NCBI RefSeq assembly: GCF_050589705.1
Contig: NZ_JBNGOT010000006.1
Location: forward strand, 186,001 to 250,000
Direction of reading: 5' to 3'
Length of the DNA: 64,000 bases
DNA from: Sunxiuqinia rutila
Lineage (GTDB): Bacteria; Bacteroidota; Bacteroidia; Bacteroidales; Prolixibacteraceae
Each line of letters starts with the position of its first letter. The first letter of the stretch is position 1. This document shows, in pieces, positions 41,642 through 50,287 of this stretch. Under the pieces are notes generated by a model. It was not told where the DNA came from. It searched no databases and worked only from the letters and a program-made list of their open reading frames with translations. The position numbers were made by a program, and so were the translations under genes.

Positions 41642-43012
41642 ATGAATAGTATGAGATCTGTCAATCCATTTAATAATCAGGTGATCCAATCGTATGCGGC
41701 TTATTCGGATGATGAAGCCAAACGGATCATTAAAGCTGTTGATTTGGCTTTTGTATCTTGGAAGGAAACTTCGTTTGAAGAGCGCAAAGCATACCTGCTG
41801 AAGCTGGAGAAACAACTGCTTGATCAGCAAGATAAACTGGCTGACTTGATTGTTGGTGAGATGGGGAAAGTGAAAAAGGAAGCCTTGGGCGAGCTGAAGA
41901 AATGCGCGTGGGTATGTCGTTATTACGCTGAAAACGGAGAACAGTTTTTGGCGCGGGAAACAATTCAGGCGGACGCTTCAGATTCCTTTGTTAGTTTTCA
42001 GCCCTTGGGAACCATTTTGGCTGTAATGCCCTGGAACTTTCCGTTTTGGCAGGTTTTTCGTTTTTTGGCACCAACCCTTATGGCTGGAAATACGGCGGTT
42101 TTAAAACATGCCAGCAATGTGCAGGGATGTTCGCTGGCCATTGAAAAACTGGTGAAGGATGCGGGTTTTCCGAAAGATGTTTTTCGAAGCTTGCTGATTG
42201 GAGGAAAGTCGGTCAGGCAAGTGATTGAAAACCCCCGAATAAGAGCGGTAACCCTAACCGGAAGCACACCGGCCGGGAAAGCGGTAGCTGCCGCAGCGGG
42301 TGCTGTTTTGAAAAAATCGGTTTTGGAGCTGGGAGGCAGCGATCCGTACTTGATTTTGGAGGATGCGGACATTGAGGAAGCTGCCGAACGATGTGTGGTC
42401 AGCCGGCTGCTTAATGCGGGCCAGAGTTGTATTGGCGCCAAGCGCTTCATTGTTATGGAATCGGTTTACGATGCCTTCCGCGATGCTTTTGTGCGGCGCA
42501 TGGAGCAGGCTACGTTTGGTGATCCGATGAAGGATAGCACAAGCATTGGGCCGATGGCAAGAACCGATTTGCGCAATGAGCTGCATGGGCAGGTGAGTGC
42601 TTCGGTGGCTAAAGGAGCCAAAATTTTGTGTGGCGGCTATATTCCCGAGCAGGAGGGGGCTTTTTACCCACCCACGGTGCTGGAGAACATTCAACCCGGC
42701 ATGCCTGCTTACGAAGAGGAATTGTTTGGCCCGGTAGCTTCGCTGTTAAAAGTGAAGACCGAAGAAGAAGCTGTTCGTATTGCCAACGATACTGTTTTTG
42801 GCTTGGGAGCTGGTGTTTTTACCGCTGATTTGGACCGTGGAAAACGTCTGGCTGAAAAAGGGCTTGAGGCTGGCTGTGTTTTTGTCAACGATTTCGTGAA
42901 ATCTGATCCGCGCTTGCCGTTTGGAGGCATTAAAGAAAGCGGCTATGGCCGGGAACTTTCGGTGTATGGAATCCGGGAGTTTGTAAATATCAAAACGGTG
43001 GTTGTCAAATAG
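41642..43012 (+). CDS. Succinate-semialdehyde dehydrogenase-type aldehyde dehydrogenase
   Basis: The 456-residue NAD(P)-dependent enzyme belongs to the ALDH superfamily. The nucleotide fold (AVMPWNFPFWQVFR), catalytic glutamate in LELGGSDPYL, nucleophilic cysteine in NAGQSCIGAKRFIV and the C-terminal LPFGGIKESGYGREL are all present. The arrangement and length resemble the short GabD/Sad type that oxidises succinate semialdehyde. The substrate is inferred by resemblance only. The frame is open to a TTG at 41585, but that is inside the terminator of the previous gene. The ATG at 41642 has GGAGAG 6 bp before it and is preferred. The stop is 64 bp from the convergent DUF438 gene. Confidence 0.9.
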   Translation: MNSMRSVNPFNNQVIQSYAAYSDDEAKRIIKAVDLAFVSWKETSFEERKAYLLKLEKQLLDQQDKLADLIVGEMGKVKKEALGELKKCAWVCRYYAENGEQFLARETIQADASDSFVSFQPLGTILAVMPWNFPFWQVFRFLAPTLMAGNTAVLKHASNVQGCSLAIEKLVKDAGFPKDVFRSLLIGGKSVRQVIENPRIRAVTLTGSTPAGKAVAAAAGAVLKKSVLELGGSDPYLILEDADIEEAAERCVVSRLLNAGQSCIGAKRFIVMESVYDAFRDAFVRRMEQATFGDPMKDSTSIGPMARTDLRNELHGQVSASVAKGAKILCGGYIPEQEGAFYPPTVLENIQPGMPAYEEELFGPVASLLKVKTEEEAVRIANDTVFGLGAGVFTADLDRGKRLAEKGLEAGCVFVNDFVKSDPRLPFGGIKESGYGRELSVYGIREFVNIKTVVVK

Positions 43013-43076
43013 CAATGACCGTTTAGGAAGCATTGATTTTTCGGGGACTCAGGTCTTGACAGCTGAATGGCGATTC

Positions 43077-44282
43077 TTATTCAGCCGACCAATCCAACAA
43101 GCGTTTTTCACCTTGGAGTTCGCGAATGACACCTATTTCCTGGGTTACTTCAATGGTGCCTTTGTATTCGCCCAGTGCGTTACGTAAGGCAAAGTATTGA
43201 ATCAGTATTTTTTCATCTTTAAAATTGATCCAGAAACTGGCTTGATTCTGCTTGCCGGTTTTAAATGCCGAAACAATTTCTTCCACTACATGGACACTTT
43301 CGGGTGGATGACAGTGGTGTACTTTGCGCCCGATAATGGCTTTGGTTCGCGGAAATATGCGCTTTTTGGGCGTTGAAAAGAAGCGAACGGTACCGTGTTC
43401 ATCCACAAAGGTAATATCGACAGGAAGATGATTAAAAATCAGTTGGATTTGTTCGGCACTCACTTGTCCGGTTCCTAGGTTGACATGAAGATCGTTGGAA
43501 AAGACAGCATCAGAATCTGTTGAATCATAGCTTGGAATAACAAACGGAAGTCCTATTTCACGACTGTCTTCCAACAAACTTTGAATGGTTTTCTCCGGAA
43601 TTGTTTCCAAAATTTGCGGGAATAGAATGTGTTCTTCGCGAAAACGAATGGCCAGCAGGTTAAAAAACAGATCACCAACCAGTTTATTCATTTGTTGCAG
43701 ATCCAGTTCAGGGGCGATTAATACCTGTTCCAAATCTTTCATTTGTTGGCGAATGTCGTCATGATAGGACCACATGAGTTGCACACAGTGGAAATCAGGC
43801 CAATGCTTTTCTAGTGACGGAAAAAGTACATTTTCTTTGATTTGGTAATGTTTATCAAACAGCTGAAGTTCTTTCAATTGCTCCAATAGCTGCTTCCGGG
43901 CTTCTTGGTCGGTTGGTGTTTTATTTAAGCTTTTAATGGCTTTTTTCATTGTTTTAAGCCGGTTCTCCATCGCTTGGTTGCTCTGGGCTAGCCAGTACAA
44001 AAAACTGTTTTTAGGGGGCTGAATGGCCGGATAAGCCAACAAGGGCTTATGGAACAGATGAAGCATTTTATTTGTGGCTCTCTTCAGCTGGTCATAGTCT
44101 TGTTTGGGGTGTTCCAAAACCAGGCAATCAAAAAGCGCAATTACCTCCGAAGGAACGATTTGACGAATCAATTTTTCATTGGCTTGAACAAGCCGGGCTT
44201 TATCCTTGCTTATCATCATTTCCCGGGCAAATTGGAGTAATTGCCTTACTCGTTCATCCTTCTTATTGGTAAATTCAGACAT
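43077..44282 (-). CDS. DUF438 / hemerythrin-like / PAS sensor protein
   Basis: The 401-residue protein has DUF438 at the N-terminus (LLQFAREMMISKDKARLVQ), a helical hemerythrin-like middle (HYQIKENVLFPSLEKHWPD, SYHDDIRQQM, REEHILFPQI) and a C-terminal PAS-like domain (LPVDITFVDEHGTVRFFSTPKKRIFP in pieces, IIGRKVHHCHPPESVHVV). The hemerythrin His/Glu residues could hold a di-iron site that senses oxygen or nitric oxide. The PAS-like part has a VHHCHPP motif, often seen in this family. It is probably a cytoplasmic redox sensor or repair factor. There is no kinase or output domain. Confidence 0.82.
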   Translation of the reverse strand: MSEFTNKKDERVRQLLQFAREMMISKDKARLVQANEKLIRQIVPSEVIALFDCLVLEHPKQDYDQLKRATNKMLHLFHKPLLAYPAIQPPKNSFLYWLAQSNQAMENRLKTMKKAIKSLNKTPTDQEARKQLLEQLKELQLFDKHYQIKENVLFPSLEKHWPDFHCVQLMWSYHDDIRQQMKDLEQVLIAPELDLQQMNKLVGDLFFNLLAIRFREEHILFPQILETIPEKTIQSLLEDSREIGLPFVIPSYDSTDSDAVFSNDLHVNLGTGQVSAEQIQLIFNHLPVDITFVDEHGTVRFFSTPKKRIFPRTKAIIGRKVHHCHPPESVHVVEEIVSAFKTGKQNQASFWINFKDEKILIQYFALRNALGEYKGTIEVTQEIGVIRELQGEKRLLDWSAE

Positions 44283-44297
44283 CGTACTGTATGTGTT

Positions 44298-44642
44298 TTA
44301 TTTGCGTTTTTTACTCGATTTTGCCTTGGGATTGAAGGCCAGGCAACGATCAATCCATTTTTCCAGGTCTTCATCCATATCTATTCCTTCAGCGGTAACA
44401 GACAAATAGCCTTTTAGTGGGCGTTTGGTAAAATCCATTTTTCGTGCACCGGGTTCCTGCAGAAAGTCTGCTTCTTGCTGCGGATCAATTCGTGCCATAA
44501 GCTCTTGCTTAATGATTCCGATGCACATTTTATCATCTACCATAAAACAAATACCTCCAAACATTTCCTTCTCATTGAATGCGGTTTTTCTATCTTTCAA
44601 ACTTTGTCTGATCCGATCAGCGAGTAACTTGTCATATGCCAT
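44298..44642 (-). CDS. TfoX/Sxy N-terminal domain protein
   Basis: The 114-residue protein is the TfoX N-terminal domain alone (AYDKLLADRIRQSL, KEMFGGICFMVDDKMCIGI, GYLSVTAEGIDMDEDLEKWIDRCL in pieces). In Gammaproteobacteria TfoX promotes natural competence, but stand-alone short forms are common and their role is unclear. The C-terminus is Lys-rich (NPKAKSSKKRK). It lies 15 bp upstream of the DUF438 gene on the same strand and may be co-transcribed with it. Confidence 0.85.
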   Translation of the reverse strand: MAYDKLLADRIRQSLKDRKTAFNEKEMFGGICFMVDDKMCIGIIKQELMARIDPQQEADFLQEPGARKMDFTKRPLKGYLSVTAEGIDMDEDLEKWIDRCLAFNPKAKSSKKRK

Positions 44643-44678
44643 TTTTCCGTTTAAAATAAGAAAAAATAGGAAGTTTGT

Positions 44679-45428
44679 TTAATGATTATGATTGTCAGGC
44701 ACGTATGTTGCCAAGCGATTAGGGAAAAACTGAGGCTGATTAAGAGCCGGTGACTGGATAATTTTCAACTGATATTTGGATCCCAAATGAGCGGTTAGAC
44801 AAAGGGAAAAGGCATCCAGCAAATCATCATCTTTGACCTTCGTTTTGGGATGAACCTTGCGGAACTTGAAAAAATAGTCCGGCAGGCTGGCATCGTAGCT
44901 GGATAGAATGCGTAACCTTTCGTCAATGCCTTGTTTGTTGGGGGCATTTTTTCGGTACTGGAGCAAGTTCCCCTTATTGAAATTTTTGAAGTTGATTTCA
45001 GGATGTGATTCAAAAATTCAGTGATGCAGAATTGAATTCTCGCGGATGAACTGATCAACTTCCCGCATTTTGGATACCAGGTTCCAGGATTGAATGGACA
45101 GACTTTTTCCCGTACTTTTTAGGTTGATCATTTTGGCTTCTTCGTAGCTTTTTGCTTTTAAAACTTCGTAGCAAGGTGGGGTAAAAACGCTTGAACTATA
45201 CCCTGGTGAAAGTTCCTGCCGTGCCAGTTGTTCCTGCGCTCTTACTTCTCCCGTGGAGGCTAACCCCATCGGCATATCAATCAGAAAAAGGACGGCAAGA
45301 GGATGCTGGGTGAAAATGGAATGAAAGTGGGGGTGTAGTTCAAGAAAATAGTTGCCGTTTTCGAAGCCAATCAGGCACCAACCTGCCCGGCAGCCATCAA
45401 TACCGATTACTTGTTGCCCTGGATTCAT
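44679..45428 (-). pseudogene. DUF429 gene interrupted by an in-frame TGA
   Basis: The frame encodes a DUF429-family protein of about 249 residues: an N-terminal IGIDGCRAGWCLIGF and LIDMPMGLAS segment, a central MREVDQFIREN, and a C-terminal KDDDLLDAFSLCLTAHLG. The reading stops once, at TGA 45018-45020 (codon 137), with the same frame resuming directly as IFESHPEINFKNFNKGN. The family has a basic residue at about this point (REVDxFLRENPELQERVFEVHPE style), so CGA to TGA is the simplest cause. The remainder has no frameshift. Either a recent nonsense mutation, a base-call error, or a split gene. DUF429 function is unknown. Confidence 0.85.
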
Positions 45429-45493
45429 TGAGGTAAAAATAGCACTTTGTGTTAGATTCGTACGAGCATGGGATGACGAGAGTTTAAGTGTTT

Positions 45494-45973
45494 TTACTTT
45501 TTGAATCGTTCAGTTAAGCAGATTTTTCGATGGTTGAAAATGTTTTGAAGTTGTTGACGAACAAACAAATGATGCGCGAAATGGCCAATCAAACCCAAAG
45601 GTAGTTTATAGCTCACTTTGTCCGTCATACGCACACCACCGTCAATCGCTTCAAAAAAATGTTCATGATGCCACATGGCATAGGGGCCGAAGCGCTGTTC
45701 ATCAACAAAAAAATGGCCGGTTTTGACCTGGGTGATTTCAGTTACCCAGTTGGTTTTGAAACCCGGAAAAGGAGAAACACGATAGGTAATTATTTGCCCG
45801 GCATACATGGGCTTATAGCTTCCCGAACTAATTTTGAACTGCATGCTTTTGGGCGTAATTTTTTCAAGATTACCCGGATTGGAGAAAAACTCCCAGGCCT
45901 CATCCAGGCTGATCGGTAGTTCCAGTTCAGCCTTTAGCGTATAAATTCCTGCGTGTTTGCTAATGCTTATCAT
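45494..45973 (-). CDS. SRPBCC-fold (START/Bet v1-like) ligand-binding protein
   Basis: The 159-residue protein has the SRPBCC pattern for polyketide-cyclase-like proteins: ELPISLDEAWEFFSNPGNLEKITP at the start (in pieces), GQIITYRVSPFPGFKTNWVTEI, WHHEHFFEAIDGGVRMTDKVSYKLPLG (in pieces) in the middle, and a C-terminal helix. This clade binds lipids or hydrophobic ligands. No catalytic residue can be assigned. It is preceded by the broken DUF429 gene and followed on the same strand by a secreted coiled-coil protein. No operon partner is clear. Confidence 0.85.
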   Translation of the reverse strand: MISISKHAGIYTLKAELELPISLDEAWEFFSNPGNLEKITPKSMQFKISSGSYKPMYAGQIITYRVSPFPGFKTNWVTEITQVKTGHFFVDEQRFGPYAMWHHEHFFEAIDGGVRMTDKVSYKLPLGLIGHFAHHLFVRQQLQNIFNHRKICLTERFKK

Positions 45974-46089
45974 CTCAATGGTTTTGATTTCAAATGCTAA
46001 ACACAGGCGTATTTAAAAATGTTTAATTATTTCAACATTTGATTAAACGAAATGTAAATGTATGATGGTTTTGATTGCTAACTGATCAA

Positions 46090-47349
46090 TTAGTTTCGGG
46101 TATTTTCCCACCGGGCAAAATTCAGGGAGGAGAAAAAACCCATAAGCATGCCGTCAAAGATTCGGACAGCCTGAAGACGGGTCAGGGCATACTGAATTTT
46201 TTGCTTTTCGGCTTCCATATTTTCCTGGCGGTTACTCAGGAATCGCTGATAATCGGCGAGACTCTGTTCAATGTTGTTGATTCGTTCCTCGGCCGGATTG
46301 AAAGCCAGAAAAGAGCGAATACTGGTGTTTTCCCAATTTAAATCTTTGGCGTAAACCGTCAGCAATGATTCAGAATTACCGGGCAATGCTTCTTCCCAGC
46401 TGGTGAAAGGCTTAATTTGGCTTAACAAGTTTCTGCGCGTTAGCTTGTCGTCGGCCTTTGTTAAATTATTCAGCTTGATTTGATGTTCCTGAACCAGTTT
46501 TTCCAAATCGGACCAGGCGTTAGCCAGGCTTCGAAAATCATCGATGTCACTAATGGCTTTATCACTGGGTAAACCAACAAAAAAGATGTCCGAATGCTTG
46601 GTTGGCTCGTTGGCCACCAGGTATTCAATCCGGCTTTCAAGCTGGCCAACGGTGCTTCGAAGTTGTTGGATTTCGCTCATCATCGAGGTAAATTCGAAAG
46701 TATTGAGCAAGTTTTCAATTTTGTTGTAGGAATCCTGAATTGCCAGCAAATATTCCTTCACCTGCTTGTCTTCGGTACCGGCTGCCCGAATGTTGGGGCT
46801 TGCGAACCACACATTGGTATTGCCCTGAATATCCAAATGAATGAGGGCTTCAGCTGTGTTTTGTTCTGTTTTTGAAGTTGTGCCGTTGCTGTACTGCCAG
46901 GTGCTTGTTATTTTAACCTTGATGTATGTTTTTTCAACTTTATCCACCGGAATAAAAACATCGGTTTGTTTTTTATTCTCCAGTTCATTGTTTGCCAAAA
47001 GCCTGATTTTGGTGTCCGTTTCCAGATCAATGTTCTCATCAATCATCTCCCATTTGTGAGTGACCCCGTTCTTTTCGTAAATCAGTTTGTTGTAATTCCG
47101 GGAGATGATTTTTGCACCATCACCCAAATCGGCATAGGTATCCGGAAGCTGGACAAAATCGGCCCGTCCTCCTTTGATTTGGGCAAACAGGGTAAATTGC
47201 TGCCCTTTGTTAACCTTAATTTCGGCACCATTCAGAATCCGCTCTCCTTCAATGAATAGTTCAACAAAAGGAGTTCGCACCGGTTGAGCTGCGTAGAGTT
47301 GGCCCCAAACAGCAAGCAGGAATAGCGAGAAAACAACAACTTTCTTCAT
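46090..47349 (-). CDS. Exported coiled-coil protein, unknown function
   Basis: The 419-residue protein has a signal peptide (VVVFSLFLLAVWGQLYAAQP, cleavage after YAA). A beta-rich N-terminal half follows (about 20-185; ELFIEGERILNGAEIKVNKGQQFTLF in pieces), then a helical half with NKIENLLNTFEFTSMMSEIQQLRSTVGQLESRI coiled coil and a second coil near the end (ADYQRFLSNRQENMEAEKQKIQYALTRLQ, in pieces). I recognise no domain. The frame is open to an ATG at 47358, but MKKVVV at 47349 is the usual signal start. It sits downstream of the amylase gene and could be in the same transcript, 102 bp apart. Confidence 0.6.
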   Translation of the reverse strand: MKKVVVFSLFLLAVWGQLYAAQPVRTPFVELFIEGERILNGAEIKVNKGQQFTLFAQIKGGRADFVQLPDTYADLGDGAKIISRNYNKLIYEKNGVTHKWEMIDENIDLETDTKIRLLANNELENKKQTDVFIPVDKVEKTYIKVKITSTWQYSNGTTSKTEQNTAEALIHLDIQGNTNVWFASPNIRAAGTEDKQVKEYLLAIQDSYNKIENLLNTFEFTSMMSEIQQLRSTVGQLESRIEYLVANEPTKHSDIFFVGLPSDKAISDIDDFRSLANAWSDLEKLVQEHQIKLNNLTKADDKLTRRNLLSQIKPFTSWEEALPGNSESLLTVYAKDLNWENTSIRSFLAFNPAEERINNIEQSLADYQRFLSNRQENMEAEKQKIQYALTRLQAVRIFDGMLMGFFSSLNFARWENTRN

Positions 47350-47451
47350 GTCACACAAATTTTAAGATCAACAGAGCCTGGTTTTTGATTTAAAATTAGT
47401 CAAATTGAAAGGCCTATCCAATAACCTGGCTCAGGGCTTGCCGGTTTCCGC

Positions 47452-50193
47452 TTATCTTTTAATTAGCTTGATCGTTTTTTGAGTTGATTCGGTTTTGATT
47501 TTCAAAATGTAAGTTCCTTTTTGTAAGTGAGATAGTTGCATCGTGTGAAAAGTTTCCTGACCAGAAAGCTGGTGAAGTAAGCTTCCTTGAATGGAATATA
47601 AACTGGCTTGAACAAGGGGTGAAGGAGATTGGATAGTAACATAATCAGACACCGGGTTGGGGTAAACTTCGATTTCATTGGGAAGCACCAGCTCCGGATT
47701 TTCGGTTACAATATCGGGTTGCTCAAACTGCCGGGTCGAAAGCAGGCGATACTCTCCGGGAGCCAAGGTAAATGTCATGGTTGTTGAAGTCACCTCATAG
47801 GTTGTTTCATCAAAGTAGTTGTACCAGGTTCCTTTCGTTGGAAAGCTAACGGAAAACTGTTCTTGGGTAACGCCAAAATTCCCAACAGCAATCACGTAGT
47901 TTGCGCCTTGCTTGAGTTGGTACCACTTGGTGGTTCCTTCCAGGGAATGGACAATCTCTGGCGTTTGAAATTCCTCGTAGTTTTGTTTGAGGTAATTGAG
48001 TTTTGCAACTACGTGGAACAGGTCGGTTCGGTCTTTCACCTCGGTATAGTCCCATCGAATTGGTTTTTCACCCAAACGTCCGCCATCGTCGATGGAGTAA
48101 TCGTAGGCCAACTCACCAAATTGCCAAATCATTTTAGGGCCTGGAAGTGGAATGAAAAAGACATTGTTCAGTTCCAATCGGTCGGTGGCAATGGGGAGGT
48201 TTTTGGTGTTGTAAGTACCGGAATAGTTTCCATATTGAATGAGCTTGAAAGCTAAGCGTTCTTCATCGTGGCTTTCCATATAACTAACCAGGTTGGGCAC
48301 ACTCCAATCCCGTTCACTGTATATTCCCCAGCTTAAATCAGAGTTGGTATTTTGCGTATATCCCATGGCTGCTTCGCCATAATTGTGGTTGATATTTCCC
48401 CAAAGGAGGATGCCGTGTTCGGCCAGTTCCTTTTCTTCCGAATTATCAGAAAGGTGCTCAAAAATGATGAGGGCATCTTCGTTGCGGTTCCAAATTTCAT
48501 CGGCCATTCGTTTTAGGTTGGCAATCCGGTCGGCATCGTAGGGGCTGCCCCAGCTTGATGGTCCATAGCTGGTGTTTGAGAAGCCTTTGGTAAAGTCGAA
48601 ACGGAACCCATCAATTTGGTATTCACTCATCCAAAAGCTGTTGATGCTGTCTATCAACTGGCGGGTGTACTCACTTTCGTGATTGAAATCGTACCCCCAT
48701 TGGGCATCTGGGTTTTGGAAGTTGCTGGTTTCGTTGTACCACGGGTTGTTGGCTGCGGGCCGATTCTGTTCGGTGTTCCAGTAGAGCTGAGCCAGGGGAC
48801 TTTGCCCGTAACTGTGGTTAAGAACCATGTCAATCACAACAGCAATGCCTCGCTTGTGGCATTCATCAACCAGTTTTTTCAGATCGTTTTTAGGGCCGTA
48901 GTATTTATCCGGAGCAAAGTAAAATGATGGGTTGTATCCCCAGCTTGAATTGCCTTCAAATTCGTTGACAGGCATCAATTCGAGAACATTGATATTTAGA
49001 TCTTCGAGGTAGTTAAGTCGGTCAATCACAGCTTGAAAACTGTGTCCTTCGTCAAAGTCGCGAACCAATAGTTCGTAAATGACCAGTTCATCGGTCTCCG
49101 GAGCCTGAAAATCGGTTACTTCCCAGGTGTAAGCTGTTTGCCCGGTTCGAAGAACAGATGCAATTCCTTCGGTTTTTCCATCGGGATAGCTTGGTAGGTT
49201 TGGGTAAAGGCTATTGTCGATATATTGGTCGTTCCAGGGATCAGACACTTGTTCGGCATAAGGATCAGCAATTTTCAAATCGTCGTCAACCAGGTATTGA
49301 AACAGGTAATCCTGGCCGGCTTGCAGGTTTTCGATGGTCAGCCAAAAGTAATCCCCATCTTTTTTCATTTGGTAAGCTTCATTCACCTGCCAGTCGTTAA
49401 AATCTCCCAGCAAGTAAACAAATTCTTTTTCAGGAGCCCATAAAACCAGACCGGCCGTAGTTTTATCTTCCGGGTAGTTAATTCCTTTCCGGTAATTGGC
49501 TGGTTTTGCTTCCTGGGTAATGTCTTTTTTAATGTAAACAGAAACCGAATCATAGACGGTTTTTCCATTGGCTGTGAGTTGTGCGATGAGCCACTGGTCG
49601 CCTTCTCCGGTGAATTGATAGGTGGTTGTAATGGATGTTCCGGTGGTTTGAGCCAATAAGGTTTCATTCAGCAGAAGTTTGAGTTCACCTTCGGCAGAGG
49701 CTGTGGCAGAAATGCTTGTATCCTCGTTTTTGGGAAAGATGGTTTGTTGCGATGGGCTTGTCAAGTTGACAATCAAGCCTTCTTCATAAACATCGATAAT
49801 GATGTCATTGGTTTGCTTTGATCCGTCGGCTGAGCGGAAAACGAAAGCCAGTTGTAAGACCTTTTCATTGTCCGGAACGCTGTAATAGGAATTAATATTC
49901 GGCGTGATTTCAAGTGTGTAGATTCCATCGCCCAAATGGGTTAATTTGGGTTGGGCAGCATTATCGCCCCACGATCCAATAACATGTTGCCAGTCGTTGT
50001 TTCCTTCAATTTTAACACCGGTATGGGCATACAAATCCCCCGTGTATTTACCAAGCCTGCTGTCTTGCGATGAGTCGAATGTTACCACCACTTGTTTGGT
50101 TGCAGCCGGAAACTCAGGATCTGTGGTTATTTGCGCCAGCCCAAATTGACAAATAAACAGGAAGAGTGACAGAAAAATGAAACGGTTTCGCAT
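47452..50193 (-). CDS. GH13 alpha-amylase with T9SS sorting domain (SusG-type)
   Basis: The 913-residue secreted enzyme has a signal (LFICQFGLAQ), an N-terminal starch-binding-like beta domain (30-140), a second (140-225) and a CBM48-like module (240-330). The GH13 barrel follows: region I DMVLNH (455-460), nucleophile D533 in GFRFDF, acid/base E579 in IIFEHL, and stabiliser D643 in SHDEER. The C-terminal 80 residues (IEVYPNPVSDYVTIQ, GTYILKIKTESTQKTIKLIKR in pieces) are the type A T9SS sorting domain, so it crosses the outer membrane by T9SS and is surface-held or released. It is the last gene of the sus run, after a hairpin. Confidence 0.92.
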   Translation of the reverse strand: MRNRFIFLSLFLFICQFGLAQITTDPEFPAATKQVVVTFDSSQDSRLGKYTGDLYAHTGVKIEGNNDWQHVIGSWGDNAAQPKLTHLGDGIYTLEITPNINSYYSVPDNEKVLQLAFVFRSADGSKQTNDIIIDVYEEGLIVNLTSPSQQTIFPKNEDTSISATASAEGELKLLLNETLLAQTTGTSITTTYQFTGEGDQWLIAQLTANGKTVYDSVSVYIKKDITQEAKPANYRKGINYPEDKTTAGLVLWAPEKEFVYLLGDFNDWQVNEAYQMKKDGDYFWLTIENLQAGQDYLFQYLVDDDLKIADPYAEQVSDPWNDQYIDNSLYPNLPSYPDGKTEGIASVLRTGQTAYTWEVTDFQAPETDELVIYELLVRDFDEGHSFQAVIDRLNYLEDLNINVLELMPVNEFEGNSSWGYNPSFYFAPDKYYGPKNDLKKLVDECHKRGIAVVIDMVLNHSYGQSPLAQLYWNTEQNRPAANNPWYNETSNFQNPDAQWGYDFNHESEYTRQLIDSINSFWMSEYQIDGFRFDFTKGFSNTSYGPSSWGSPYDADRIANLKRMADEIWNRNEDALIIFEHLSDNSEEKELAEHGILLWGNINHNYGEAAMGYTQNTNSDLSWGIYSERDWSVPNLVSYMESHDEERLAFKLIQYGNYSGTYNTKNLPIATDRLELNNVFFIPLPGPKMIWQFGELAYDYSIDDGGRLGEKPIRWDYTEVKDRTDLFHVVAKLNYLKQNYEEFQTPEIVHSLEGTTKWYQLKQGANYVIAVGNFGVTQEQFSVSFPTKGTWYNYFDETTYEVTSTTMTFTLAPGEYRLLSTRQFEQPDIVTENPELVLPNEIEVYPNPVSDYVTIQSPSPLVQASLYSIQGSLLHQLSGQETFHTMQLSHLQKGTYILKIKTESTQKTIKLIKR

Positions 50194-50245
50194 GGCTTGT
50201 TGTGTTTAAGATGGATGAAGCGAGTTTCGGTTAAAATTAAAGAAA

Positions 50246-50275
50246 GGGGGTACTCAAAACCCAGTGAGTACCCCC
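50246..50275 (-). terminator. Strong hairpin between susF and the amylase gene
   Basis: GGGGGTACTC (50246-50255) pairs perfectly with GAGTACCCCC (50266-50275) with a 10-nt loop. On the transcribed minus strand it is followed by TTTCTTT. It lies 13 bp after the susF stop and could be a partial terminator or RNA processing site that lowers amylase relative to susCDEF. Confidence 0.7.
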
Positions 50276-50287
50276 TAAAAGCAGCAA

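Noticed and set aside
43062..43085. Inverted repeat GCTGAAT/ATTCAGC between convergent genes
   Set aside because: No T run on either side and it overlaps the DUF438 stop region, so it was not called a terminator.
44795..45058. An overlapping open frame on the minus strand in the DUF429 region
   Set aside because: It is in a different frame from the conserved protein sequence and matches no family; it is a shadow.
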